Positions 1-5,018 of a DNA stretch of 7,050 nucleotides are shown here, in pieces; the stretch's first letter is position 1, and the number at the start of each line of letters is the position of its first letter. Source of the stretch: Desulfobacteraceae bacterium (lineage in GTDB: Bacteria; Desulfobacterota; Syntrophobacteria; BM002); the NCBI GenBank assembly GCA_002899795.1, contig PPDG01000485.1:1-7050 (forward strand), written 5' to 3'. Made by a program: the position numbers and the translations under genes. The notes beneath the pieces were generated by a model. That model was not told the origin of the DNA. It saw nothing but the letters and a program-made list of their open reading frames with translations, and did not search any database.

Positions 1-232
1 AACTATCAGCTATCAAGTCTTTGAGAATATGAACCGCAGAACCGCAGAACAAGGAACCGCAGAATATCGAAGTGACAGACATTGTCTCATTGCTTTCAAA
101 AACTTCTGCTGTTCGAAATTCCTTGTTCGATATTCGATATTCAAGATACAAAATAGGCTGGATTCCACTCCAAGCACCAAATCTCGAGGTGTCAGGTGTC
201 AGAAATGATAGACCTGAACACTGAAACCTGCA
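1..232. repeat. Gene-free spacer rich in short direct and inverted repeats
   Basis: No credible coding region is seen here. The octamer GAACCGCA occurs three times (31-38, 39-46, 54-61). GAACAAGGAA (47-56) has its exact inverse TTCCTTGTTC at 119-128. GAATATCGAA (62-71) has its inverse TTCGATATTC twice, overlapping, at 126-135 and 133-142. The left third can therefore fold back on the segment at 119-142 over a loop of about 50 bases. A second imperfect inverted repeat lies at 187-202 and 214-229. The tract follows the 3' end of the dNTPase gene. It looks like degenerate intergenic repeat sequence; no function can be assigned. Confidence 0.6.
187..229 (-). terminator. Imperfect inverted repeat just past the dNTPase stop, weak terminator candidate
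   Basis: Arms 187-202 and 214-229 match at 13 of 16 positions around an 11-base loop, and lie 4 to 46 bases beyond the stop codon of the minus-strand dNTPase gene. There is no U-run after the hairpin on the minus strand. The arms are themselves made of repeated GTGTCAG-like words, so this may be repeat sequence rather than an intrinsic terminator. Confidence 0.25.
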
Positions 233-1405
233 TCAGAATCGGCTCGGCATGCTCTGGGGCAGGAGCCGCTGCTGGCATTGTCGCATGAAAAATTTATCGG
301 TCATACCTGCCATAAAATCACGGACCACTTCCGGGGGTGAGTGGGAATCTATGTACTCTTGGGACATACCGCCGAGAAAACCACTGAAAAGTTCGGACTC
401 GCGGTTCTCTTTGGCAATATCCCCCAGATAAAGGTCAAAAAGGGTCTCGAACAGCCGGCCAATCTTGCCCACCTCTCCCTTGATCTTGGGATTTTGATAG
501 ATTCTGGCATAGTTGAATGACTTCAACTCCCTGAGAGCTTCCGAAACCTCAGGGCTGAATCCCACCGCATCTCTGTCCACACTGTTCTTGATGACATCTT
601 CCACAAGATTGTAAACGATGGCGCCATTGGTGGTTCCCAGCAAGTTGGCACAGTTTGCCGGGATTTCGTCTCGGTTTACGAGATTGAGCCTGATTGCATC
701 TTCTATATCACGACCGATGTAGCTAATTGTGTCTGCAAGGCGCACCACACAGCCTTCGAGGGTCATTGGTGTCAGAGTTGCTTCTGGTTCATTGCTTTTG
801 AGGTCCATTTCCCTGTCGAGGTCTTCGAATGTCTTGCCCGGTTGAGGCCGCAGGCTTTGTTCGTGGATCTCACCATCATGGCAAAGAATACCGTCCAATA
901 CTTGGATGGATAGGTTCCAGCCACGACCTTTGCGCTCGATGCGGTCGAGAGACCGTACACTCTGAACGTTATGTTGGAAGCCACCGATGCCATGACGTTG
1001 GCAGATAGCCGAGAGATAACGTTCACCGTCGTGTCCGAATGGGGCGTGTCCAATGTCATGGCCCAGGGCAATAGCCTCGATGAGATCTTCATTCAATCGG
1101 AGGAAACGCCCTACATCCCGTGCAATCTTGGAAAGAAACTGAACGTGTAAGACCCGGTGAGTAATATGGTCATTGTCAATCAGGTAGAAAACCTGCGTTT
1201 TGTCAATGTAGCGGGTGTAGGCCAGAGAATGGAGAATCCTGTCTGCATCGAGTGAAAAATGCTGCCGGTGTCCCCGTTCAACCCGTTCTTCAGATCGCCT
1301 CCGGACCGCTGTGGTACTGAGGGCGGCGTTCGGGGAAAGCATGCTCTCTTCCCGCCGTGTGAGTTCTTTCTTGGCTCCCAGTAGGGGCGAAATTCTTCTT
1401 TCCAT
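233..1405 (-). CDS. HD-domain deoxyguanosinetriphosphate triphosphohydrolase-like protein (dNTPase)
   Basis: This is a probable cytosolic dNTP triphosphohydrolase of the dGTPase branch of the HD superfamily. The family cleaves dNTPs to the deoxynucleoside plus triphosphate and so trims the dNTP pool. The 390-aa protein (counted from the ATG at 1405) shows the family landmarks in order. DRILHSLAYTRYIDKTQVF, near residues 55-73, is the typical N-terminal RDRILHS...KTQVF block. THRVLHV supplies metal ligand H83. ALGHDIGHAPFGHDGE contains the H116-D117 pair plus H120 and H125. VRLADTISYIGRDIEDA supplies the last metal ligand, D225. All metal ligands are intact, so it should be active. Length is within the family's usual range. 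The start is uncertain: two TTG codons lie in frame at 1414 and 1411, and AAGGA lies 12 bases before the ATG but only 6 before the second TTG. Substrate preference (dGTP or all dNTPs) cannot be read from sequence. A Nudix gene lies upstream on the same strand. Confidence 0.93.
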   Translation of the reverse strand: MERRISPLLGAKKELTRREESMLSPNAALSTTAVRRRSEERVERGHRQHFSLDADRILHSLAYTRYIDKTQVFYLIDNDHITHRVLHVQFLSKIARDVGRFLRLNEDLIEAIALGHDIGHAPFGHDGERYLSAICQRHGIGGFQHNVQSVRSLDRIERKGRGWNLSIQVLDGILCHDGEIHEQSLRPQPGKTFEDLDREMDLKSNEPEATLTPMTLEGCVVRLADTISYIGRDIEDAIRLNLVNRDEIPANCANLLGTTNGAIVYNLVEDVIKNSVDRDAVGFSPEVSEALRELKSFNYARIYQNPKIKGEVGKIGRLFETLFDLYLGDIAKENRESELFSGFLGGMSQEYIDSHSPPEVVRDFMAGMTDKFFMRQCQQRLLPQSMPSRF

Positions 1406-1573
1406 GATCAACAACCGTCCTTGTCTATTAACAGTCTGAGTTGACCGATCCTGAGATTGGCGGAATTACCAGCTCGTGGGTAAGCACCTGTACCCGCCAG
1501 GGATGGAGCATAGCGAACTGTGCACTTTCGAGACGAGGGGTCGATAGACCTTGCGTTTTATCACAAGAATCCC
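1406..1573 (-). other. Foldable spacer or leader between the Nudix and dNTPase genes
   Basis: This 168-base stretch separates the Nudix stop from the dNTPase start. On the minus strand it can form two competing hairpins. One pairs 1491-1497 with 1476-1482 (seven pairs including one G-U) around an 8-base loop. The other pairs 1494-1499 with 1458-1463 (six pairs). Both use the GGCGGGTA segment, so only one can form at a time. No U-run and no known riboswitch core was recognised. It may be a leader, an untranslated linker in a two-gene transcript, or degenerate repeat sequence. Confidence 0.3.
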
Positions 1574-1972
1574 TTAATCTTTTGTCTTATGCCAGTTATT
1601 GGAGAGAGCTGCGATAATATCGAGATCCGCTTCCACAAAATCGTACTTCTTCATTTCAGGCACGGTTACCCATTGTACCTGTTCATGTTCCTCCAGCTCC
1701 AGGGAACCACCAACAATCGTACACCAGAACGCCATCAGTTCGATGAAGAAGTCCGGATACTGATGGTGTACCGTGCAGAAGAGTTCCTCAACTCGAACCT
1801 TCAGATTAAGCTCCTCCTCTATCTCCCGGCGCAAGCAGGCTTCCGGAGTCTCACCTTGCATTATTTTGCCCCCAGGAAACTCCCATTGCCGGCCAAAGCG
1901 CTTGCTCCTGCCTCGCTGGGCGATAAGTATCCTTTGCTCTTCTTCTATCAACGCTGCGGTCACGAGGCCCAT
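1574..1972 (-). CDS. MutT-type Nudix hydrolase, (deoxy)nucleoside triphosphate pyrophosphohydrolase
   Basis: This 132-aa single-domain Nudix protein is the usual MutT length. The family hydrolyses nucleoside diphosphate-X compounds. The MutT branch removes oxidised nucleotides such as 8-oxo-dGTP before they enter DNA, giving the monophosphate and pyrophosphate. Evidence is the WEFPGGK stretch followed by the Nudix box at about residues 35-57: G-x5-E, then x7 and REIEEE. The REUxEE metal-binding core is complete. The conserved Gly near the end of the box (GU) is Asn here (LNL), a common tolerated change. The N-terminal VTAALIEEEQRILIAQR strand and the RSKRFGRQWEFPGG segment match MutT/CTP pyrophosphohydrolase-like enzymes. 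The ATG at 1972 is chosen because GAGAGGAAAGG lies four bases upstream. The dNTPase gene follows on the same strand after about 160 bases, a sensible pairing for nucleotide-pool upkeep. Exact substrate is not determinable; a NudG-like CTP/5-methyl-dCTP enzyme is an alternative. Confidence 0.92.
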   Translation of the reverse strand: MGLVTAALIEEEQRILIAQRGRSKRFGRQWEFPGGKIMQGETPEACLRREIEEELNLKVRVEELFCTVHHQYPDFFIELMAFWCTIVGGSLELEEHEQVQWVTVPEMKKYDFVEADLDIIAALSNNWHKTKD

Positions 1973-2026
1973 TCAACCTTTCCTCTCTACCTGAGCGCTT
2001 CTAACGAAGCAAATCTATGTGTTTGG

Positions 2027-2055
2027 ACTATGCCCCAATGCTACATTCAAGTCAA
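2027..2055 (-). promoter_or_regulatory. Candidate sigma-70 promoter for the Nudix gene
   Basis: On the minus strand TTGACT (2050-2055, five of six consensus bases) is separated by exactly 17 bases from CATAGT (2027-2032, four of six). Transcription would begin near 2020 and give a leader of about 48 bases before the ATG at 1972. Spacing and position are good; the -10 is mediocre. Confidence 0.45.
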
Positions 2056-2131
2056 GTCGTGGCGCAGATCTAGGGTGGTAGACGATTGATTGGGTAATTA
2101 AGAAATGGGGGTATTCAGGAGTTTAGGGAAA

Positions 2132-2152
2132 CGCTATGCGCTCTGCGCTTTG
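2132..2152. repeat. Three-copy 7-base tandem repeat
   Basis: CGCTATG, CGCTCTG and CGCTTTG follow each other directly, varying only at the fifth base. The array lies in the spacer upstream of the Nudix promoter and is not in any credible gene. Function unknown. Confidence 0.5.
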
Positions 2153-2215
2153 CGAGTAAGGACACACCTCACCCTGGCAGGGGTTAGAGACGAGCCTGCC
2201 TGGGCGCACTAATCC

Positions 2216-2421
2216 TAGCCCGGATGTTTCACGAATTGATGTCGCGAGACCGTGAAGATGGGCGTGCAACCGGACAACCGCAGGGGGTTGGATCCGAGGC
2301 GTACCTGAACGGTACGTCGCAGGGGAGCCTGTCCTGAGCCTGTCGAAGGAACACCCGAGGACGCCCGGAAGGACGGTCATATCCGCGGTCGCAGCAGTCA
2401 ACTCGTGAAACATCCGGGCTA
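2216..2421. mobile_element. 206-base element with 24-base terminal inverted repeats and nested stems (MITE-like or structured RNA)
   Basis: The left end TAGCCCGGATGTTTCACGA (2216-2234) is the exact reverse complement of 2403-2421. After one mismatch the match continues for TTGA/TCAA, giving 23 of 24 paired bases (2216-2239 with 2398-2421). Further stems nest inside in order: 2243-2246 with 2384-2387, 2248-2253 with 2373-2378, and 2260-2265 with 2361-2366. Two closed hairpins sit near the top: 2271-2279 with 2286-2290 and 2293-2296 (a two-base bulge), and 2300-2305 with 2311-2316 (loop TGAAC). It has no coding capacity and no clear target-site duplication at its ends. The terminal repeats suggest a non-autonomous transposable element. 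The orderly nested stems also suit a structured RNA carried by a mobile element. Which of these it is cannot be settled from one copy. Confidence 0.6.
2331..2350. repeat. Widespread 20-base interspersed repeat (GTCCTGAGCCTGTCGAAGGA)
   Basis: I recognise this 20-mer from memory as a short repeat found in intergenic DNA of many environmental bacteria, where spurious translations read SFDRLRTG or LRQAQDRL. Here it sits within the apical part of the 206-base element, between hairpin 2300-2316 and the descending stem arm at 2361-2366. That position suggests insertion into, or recombination within, the element. TCCT and AGGA form a short stem at its ends. Confidence 0.6.
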
Positions 2422-2424
2422 ACA

Positions 2425-2439
2425 CTGGTTTGCAACCAG
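2425..2439. terminator. Small hairpin after the PxxKW gene
   Basis: CTGGTT (2425-2430) pairs with AACCAG (2434-2439) around a 3-base loop, 30 bases beyond the stop of the PxxKW-like gene and just outside the 206-base element. No U-run follows on either strand, so intrinsic termination is doubtful. Confidence 0.25.
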
Positions 2440-2468
2440 CTTCCTGTGTCCTGTCTTTGTTCCCTGAC

Positions 2469-2744
2469 TTACCTACGAGAGCGTTTGGAAGCCTTCAAGG
2501 GGTTGAGCTTCACCACTTTCTCGGTTCCAGACTGGATGTGGGTGGCGAGATTGCAGGAGCCGTTTTTCCACTTGATTTGGGGGTCGGGGCAGGATTGGCA
2601 ATAGGTGCCTTCTGATAAGGTCGAGGCCTTGCCACAACCTTGGCAGGATTCAACCACGGGATAACAGGTGCCACCATTAAAACTGCAGCCCTGCTTACCC
2701 ATGAAAAAGCATTCTGTGCCTACTTTGATCGTTTGACAGAGCAT
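2469..2744 (-). CDS. Small Cys-rich protein, PxxKW family-like
   Basis: This is a 91-aa probable cytosolic protein with nine cysteines (residues 3, 12, 20, 27, 34, 37, 49, 52, 64). C34-x2-C37 and C49-x2-C52 form a zinc-ribbon-like or cluster-binding pair. They are followed by P55-Q-I-K58-W59, the motif that gives the deltaproteobacterial 'PxxKW family cysteine-rich protein' its name; I recall the family name from memory. The tail is strongly basic (KASKRSRR). No signal peptide or membrane segment is seen. The start at 2744 is chosen over an in-frame ATG at 2789 because GAGGAGG lies about eight bases upstream of it and would otherwise be inside the gene. The gene is alone on its strand, with its own candidate promoter and a hairpin leader. 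Function is unknown; metal binding is inferred from the cysteines only. Confidence 0.82.
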   Translation of the reverse strand: MLCQTIKVGTECFFMGKQGCSFNGGTCYPVVESCQGCGKASTLSEGTYCQSCPDPQIKWKNGSCNLATHIQSGTEKVVKLNPLKASKRSRR

Positions 2745-2800
2745 GATCTGTCCCTCCTCTACTAGACTGTGTTCAGATTGAATTACCATCTTCGTCCAAG

Positions 2801-2840
2801 AAAAAGCCGGAGCGTTACATCTACCGATGCGAACCCCGGC
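2801..2840 (-). promoter_or_regulatory. GC-rich leader hairpin with U-run, candidate attenuator or small RNA terminator
   Basis: On the minus strand GCCGG (2836-2840) pairs with CCGGC (2806-2810). An inner CATC/GATG stem closes on the tetraloop GGTA, and G-U and G-C pairs in between make most of the 35 bases foldable. Five Us follow directly (2801-2805). This is the form of an intrinsic terminator, yet no minus-strand gene lies upstream. It sits between the candidate promoter and the PxxKW-like start codon. It could attenuate that gene or end a short RNA. Confidence 0.5.
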
Positions 2841-2854
2841 GCAAAAGTCTACGA

Positions 2855-2883
2855 TTTATAACAGAAGTCCTACTATCTTCCAA
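2855..2883 (-). promoter_or_regulatory. Candidate sigma-70 promoter for the PxxKW-like gene
   Basis: On the minus strand TTGGAA (2878-2883, four of six consensus bases) is followed after exactly 17 bases by TATAAA (2855-2860, five of six). AT-rich DNA immediately upstream could serve as an UP element. Transcription would start near 2848, placing the leader hairpin at the very 5' end of the RNA and giving a leader of about 104 bases. Confidence 0.5.
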
Positions 2884-3227
2884 CCACTGAAATATTATAT
2901 AATTTTTTGTATTTCTACAAAAATACGATTAAATTTCCTTTTTATCCCCTATTCCACCAAAATTCTCTTTATTACACAAATTATCTTTAATATTTACCCA
3001 TAGTCTGTCGAGAGTACGGGTCAAAACTCATTTCTACTATTACTACTTTTTCTATTTCTTACCCTTTAATAGAAAAACAAGACATGCTAAGATTGGTCGC
3101 TCTAGGCTATCTTACCGTGGCTTATCGTAAAGGAGCGAGTCGGCCCATAAAGAACTGAGGGGCAAGAATGTAAACCAGCATCAACTCGTCTCTCTGAATG
3201 GTCAGAGTCTGTTTTTGGAGCACTGAT

Positions 3228-3524
3228 ATGAAAGTAATCAAAGCGGTTGTGGAAGACAAGACTTTGAGCCCGGCGGAGAAAGTGCTTTTTGCCATTCTCT
3301 ACTGCCGCAAGGAAGGAAATGAATGCACTCTATCTGTCCAGGAACTCGTCCATTACCTGGGAGTAGAGTTGGAGGCCATGCACGAATCCTTGCAGAACCT
3401 GGAGCAAGAAGGGTTCATCAAGTTTAAAGAGGATTGCAGTATCACTGATGCCAGCAGCTTTCTCTCATGCGCGGTTTTGGGAGAAGGCCTCAAACACAAA
3501 GAGCCGGATGTTCCCCGTCCATGA
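3228..3524 (+). CDS. Small winged-helix-like protein, hypothetical
   Basis: This 98-aa soluble protein has no close family I can name. Residues 12-68 look like a winged helix-turn-helix: LSPAEKVLFAILYCRK (helix 1), TLSVQELVHYLGV (helix 2), ELEAMHESLQNLEQEGF (candidate recognition helix) and IKFKED (wing). The pattern resembles the domains of replication-initiator, DnaD-like or MarR-type proteins. The C-terminal 30 residues are not recognised. The ATG at 3228 is preferred over an in-frame start at 3198 because GGAG lies seven bases upstream. The stop overlaps the start of the transporter gene by four bases (ATGA), so the two are probably made together. DNA binding, perhaps regulating its partner, is inference from fold and context. 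Confidence 0.75.
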   Translation: MKVIKAVVEDKTLSPAEKVLFAILYCRKEGNECTLSVQELVHYLGVELEAMHESLQNLEQEGFIKFKEDCSITDASSFLSCAVLGEGLKHKEPDVPRP

Positions 3525-4471
3525 ATCTGAAGTCTACTGCTAAAGCCCGTTTCCTTCTCCACTCCACCGCAACCGGGGGCGCTCTCCTGATGCTGGCATC
3601 CGCATTCCTTTTCGCGGTGCTCGACGGCTTGATCAAACTTTTGGGACCGCCATTCCGCATCTGGGATATCGCCTTCTATCGTTTTGCCGGTGGTCTCGCC
3701 ATCCTCGTGCTCATTATTGGACGAAATCACAATCCCTTTGCCGGCCACAATCGCAAACTCTTAATTATCAGAGGAATCACCGGTTCCTGTGCTTTTCTCG
3801 CACTTGTTACCGCGATTCGCCTGATCCCCATTTCCACCGCTTTAGTCCTTTTCTTTTCTTTTCCAGCTTTCGCCGCCTTCTTCTCGCCCTTATTTTTCAA
3901 GGAACCCATTACCGGGGCTGAGATTGTATCCGTAGTGATAGCCCTTGTTGGGGTGGCGCTTCTCTTCGATTTTCGACTTCAGGGCGGACTTTTGGGCCAG
4001 GCCATGGCTGTTTTGGGCGGAGCCTTCGCTGGACTCACTGTTGGCATCATTAAAAAGTTACGGGAAAAAAACGGCCCCGTTGTCATCTATCTTTACTTCT
4101 GCCTCCTTGGTAGTGCTATCTCTTTTCCAGCCTTTATCGCTCATCCCCAGATTCCCCAGGTTACTTCAGAATGGCTTATGCTGGGAGGTATTGTATGCTC
4201 TGCTCTGGCCGCCCAACTTCTAATGAACCAGGGATTCCGCTATTGCAAGAGTTGGGAAGGGGGACTTTTCTTGATGGCCGAGGTAGTTTTCACTTCCATT
4301 CTTGGTATCCTCTTCCTTGGCGAGCCAGTAACGTGGCGCTTCTTGACCGGGGGTTTTCTGGTGTTGGGCAGTGCCGTAGCTCTCAACCGCGGTAATGCCC
4401 GTAGAATTTCCTACCGAGGTATTCCTGGGGAGAAGCAAGCAATCTCAAAGAACCTATCTATTCCCAGTTGA
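3521..4471 (+). CDS. EamA/DMT-superfamily transporter, 10 TM segments
   Basis: This 316-aa inner-membrane protein is of the drug/metabolite transporter superfamily, whose members move small metabolites (amino acids, nucleotides, sugars, S-adenosylmethionine) in or out. It has about ten hydrophobic helices, roughly at residues 16-38, 47-66, 82-99, 104-123, 132-149, 156-177, 187-206, 216-236, 246-266 and 270-288. They form two tandem EamA repeats (about 18-149 and 158-288). Typical marks are the end of the first repeat (FFKEPITGAEIVSVVIALVGVALL) and the matching end of the second (FLGEPVTWRFLTGGFLVLGSAVAL). The start is the ATG at 3521 because it overlaps the preceding stop and lines up with the expected N-terminus; the longer 3467 start lies within the upstream gene. 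No good Shine-Dalgarno precedes it, which fits translational coupling. Substrate and direction cannot be told from sequence. Confidence 0.9.
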   Translation: MNLKSTAKARFLLHSTATGGALLMLASAFLFAVLDGLIKLLGPPFRIWDIAFYRFAGGLAILVLIIGRNHNPFAGHNRKLLIIRGITGSCAFLALVTAIRLIPISTALVLFFSFPAFAAFFSPLFFKEPITGAEIVSVVIALVGVALLFDFRLQGGLLGQAMAVLGGAFAGLTVGIIKKLREKNGPVVIYLYFCLLGSAISFPAFIAHPQIPQVTSEWLMLGGIVCSALAAQLLMNQGFRYCKSWEGGLFLMAEVVFTSILGILFLGEPVTWRFLTGGFLVLGSAVALNRGNARRISYRGIPGEKQAISKNLSIPS

Positions 4472-4516
4472 GCAGAGCGCCATATCTTATTGGTCTTCAA
4501 GTGATTCAGTTTCGCT

Positions 4517-4642
4517 GTCATTGTTAGTCATTTATCCACCAAGGTGGCCGTCACTACGCTACGCTGTCATTATGGTGTTGAAACAACGTAATGACGGCCG
4601 TAAGGCCTAATGACGGGCGACAAGCCCGAATGACCTAATGAC
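4517..4642. repeat. Mirrored array of GTCATT / AATGAC words separated by mini-hairpins
   Basis: The left half carries GTCATT at 4517-4522, 4527-4532 and 4566-4571, plus the variant GTCACT at 4550-4555. The right half carries the inverse AATGAC at 4590-4595, 4609-4614, 4629-4634 and 4637-4642. Distances from a centre near 4580 are similar on the two sides, so the array is a large imperfect palindrome. Small hairpins fill the spacers: CCACC/GGTGG (4536-4547), GGCC/GGCC (4596-4607) and CGGGC/GCCCG (4614-4628). A longer arm pair, 4546-4558 with 4587-4599, matches at 12 of 13 positions. It lies between the transporter stop and the next gene, with no U-run for termination. Function unknown. Confidence 0.6.
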
Positions 4643-4765
4643 AGTGCGTTGTTATGATAGTGACTCTTGAATCTGTGTGGCGAAAGAAACATCCAGTCCG
4701 TAACTGGCCCTATTGCCCATTGCCTGCCTCTGGGATACACTTCGGATAAGCAAACATTTCCAACA

Positions 4766-4783
4766 TATCTCCTCGAGGAGATA
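4766..4783 (+). promoter_or_regulatory. Perfect 18-base palindrome covering the ribosome binding site
   Basis: TATCTCCTCGAGGAGATA is exactly self-complementary. Its right half contains the Shine-Dalgarno GAGGAG, seven bases before the GTG start of the Cys-rich gene. In RNA the left half could hide the Shine-Dalgarno in a short hairpin. In DNA it could be the operator of a dimeric repressor. Either would control the gene at 4788. Confidence 0.5.
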
Positions 4784-4787
4784 AACC

Positions 4788-5018
4788 GTGTCTGAATCTG
4801 AAAAAACATTCAAGCGCTTACCCCGACACCAAGGACTCTTTTATGACCCCTGCCGGGATCGAGGGCCCAAGAAACACCGGTGCCTTGATTGTCATTTCTG
4901 TCAAGAGTGCTCACCATCGCGCTGCAATGTCTGCCAGGAAACTGGCACCAAACCCGAATGCAAACTTTCCCTCCACGAACAAGTTGCCCTCTACGAACAG
5001 ACTAACACCGAAAAGTAG
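4788..5018 (+). CDS. Small eight-cysteine protein, hypothetical
   Basis: This 76-aa soluble protein is not recognised as a named family. It has eight cysteines at residues 22, 32, 35, 38, 41, 46, 49 and 58. The core is C-x2-C-x2-C-x2-C-x4-C-x2-C, with histidines at 30 and 36. The first four have the spacing of a ferredoxin-type 4Fe-4S motif, but a zinc knuckle is just as possible and there is no second cluster set with the usual proline. The N-terminus is polar and basic and the C-terminus forms a probable helix (LSLHEQVALYEQ). No signal peptide. The GTG at 4788 is chosen because GAGGAG lies seven bases upstream and no ATG lies nearby in frame. It reads rightward towards the convergent HD-GYP gene. 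Coding is supported by the ribosome binding site and the regular Cys pattern; function is unknown. Confidence 0.75.
   Translation: MSESEKTFKRLPRHQGLFYDPCRDRGPKKHRCLDCHFCQECSPSRCNVCQETGTKPECKLSLHEQVALYEQTNTEK

Larger units (their letters stand above)
2745..3227. other. Divergent control region, AT-rich and G-depleted on the plus strand
   Basis: There is no gene in this 483-base spacer between the minus-strand PxxKW-like gene and the plus-strand winged-helix-like gene. Its left part holds the promoter and hairpin described separately. From about 2881 to 3100 the DNA is strongly AT-rich. The plus strand has no G at all in 2928-3002 (75 bases) or in 3021-3071 (51 bases); the Gs in between are clustered at 3003-3020. 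A weak A/T hairpin pairs 2904-2911 with 2916-2923. A plus-strand RNA from here would be unstructured and G-poor, like a Rho-loading site. No convincing plus-strand promoter was found for the gene at 3228. Confidence 0.55.
4472..4787. other. Spacer between transporter and Cys-rich gene
   Basis: This 316-base stretch has no credible gene. It contains the mirrored AATGAC array (4517-4642) and, just before the next start codon, the palindrome at 4766-4783. Between them, 4643-4765 shows no motif I can name, and no convincing promoter pair was identified for the gene at 4788. Confidence 0.5.

Noticed and set aside
772..1092. 106-codon minus-strand open frame
   Set aside because: It is a shifted frame inside the dNTPase gene, which has a complete and conserved HD motif set.
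1520..2089. 189-codon plus-strand open frame
   Set aside because: It is antisense to the Nudix gene, whose opposite strand carries a full Nudix box and a good ribosome binding site; the plus-strand translation has no family features.
2123..2435. Two overlapping minus-strand open frames of 100 and 68 codons
   Set aside because: They lie across the inverted-repeat element and translate the 20-base repeat into the typical spurious peptides FDRLRTG and LRQAQDRL. No ribosome binding site or protein-like pattern.
2744..2789. Longer N-terminus for the PxxKW-like protein
   Set aside because: The added 15 residues are not Cys-rich or family-like, and their DNA contains the strong Shine-Dalgarno for the 2744 start.
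2806..2840. Cyclic-di-GMP riboswitch on the minus strand
   Set aside because: Parts such as CGGTAGATGTAACG recall the 3' arm of a GEMM aptamer, but the region is only 35 bases and lacks the second arm and the conserved A-rich core.
3353..3748. 131-codon minus-strand open frame
   Set aside because: Antisense to the end of the winged-helix-like gene and the start of the transporter; low-complexity polar translation and no support.
4587..4642. CRISPR-like array
   Set aside because: The repeated word is only six or seven bases, spacers are 2-14 bases and self-paired, and no cas gene is present.
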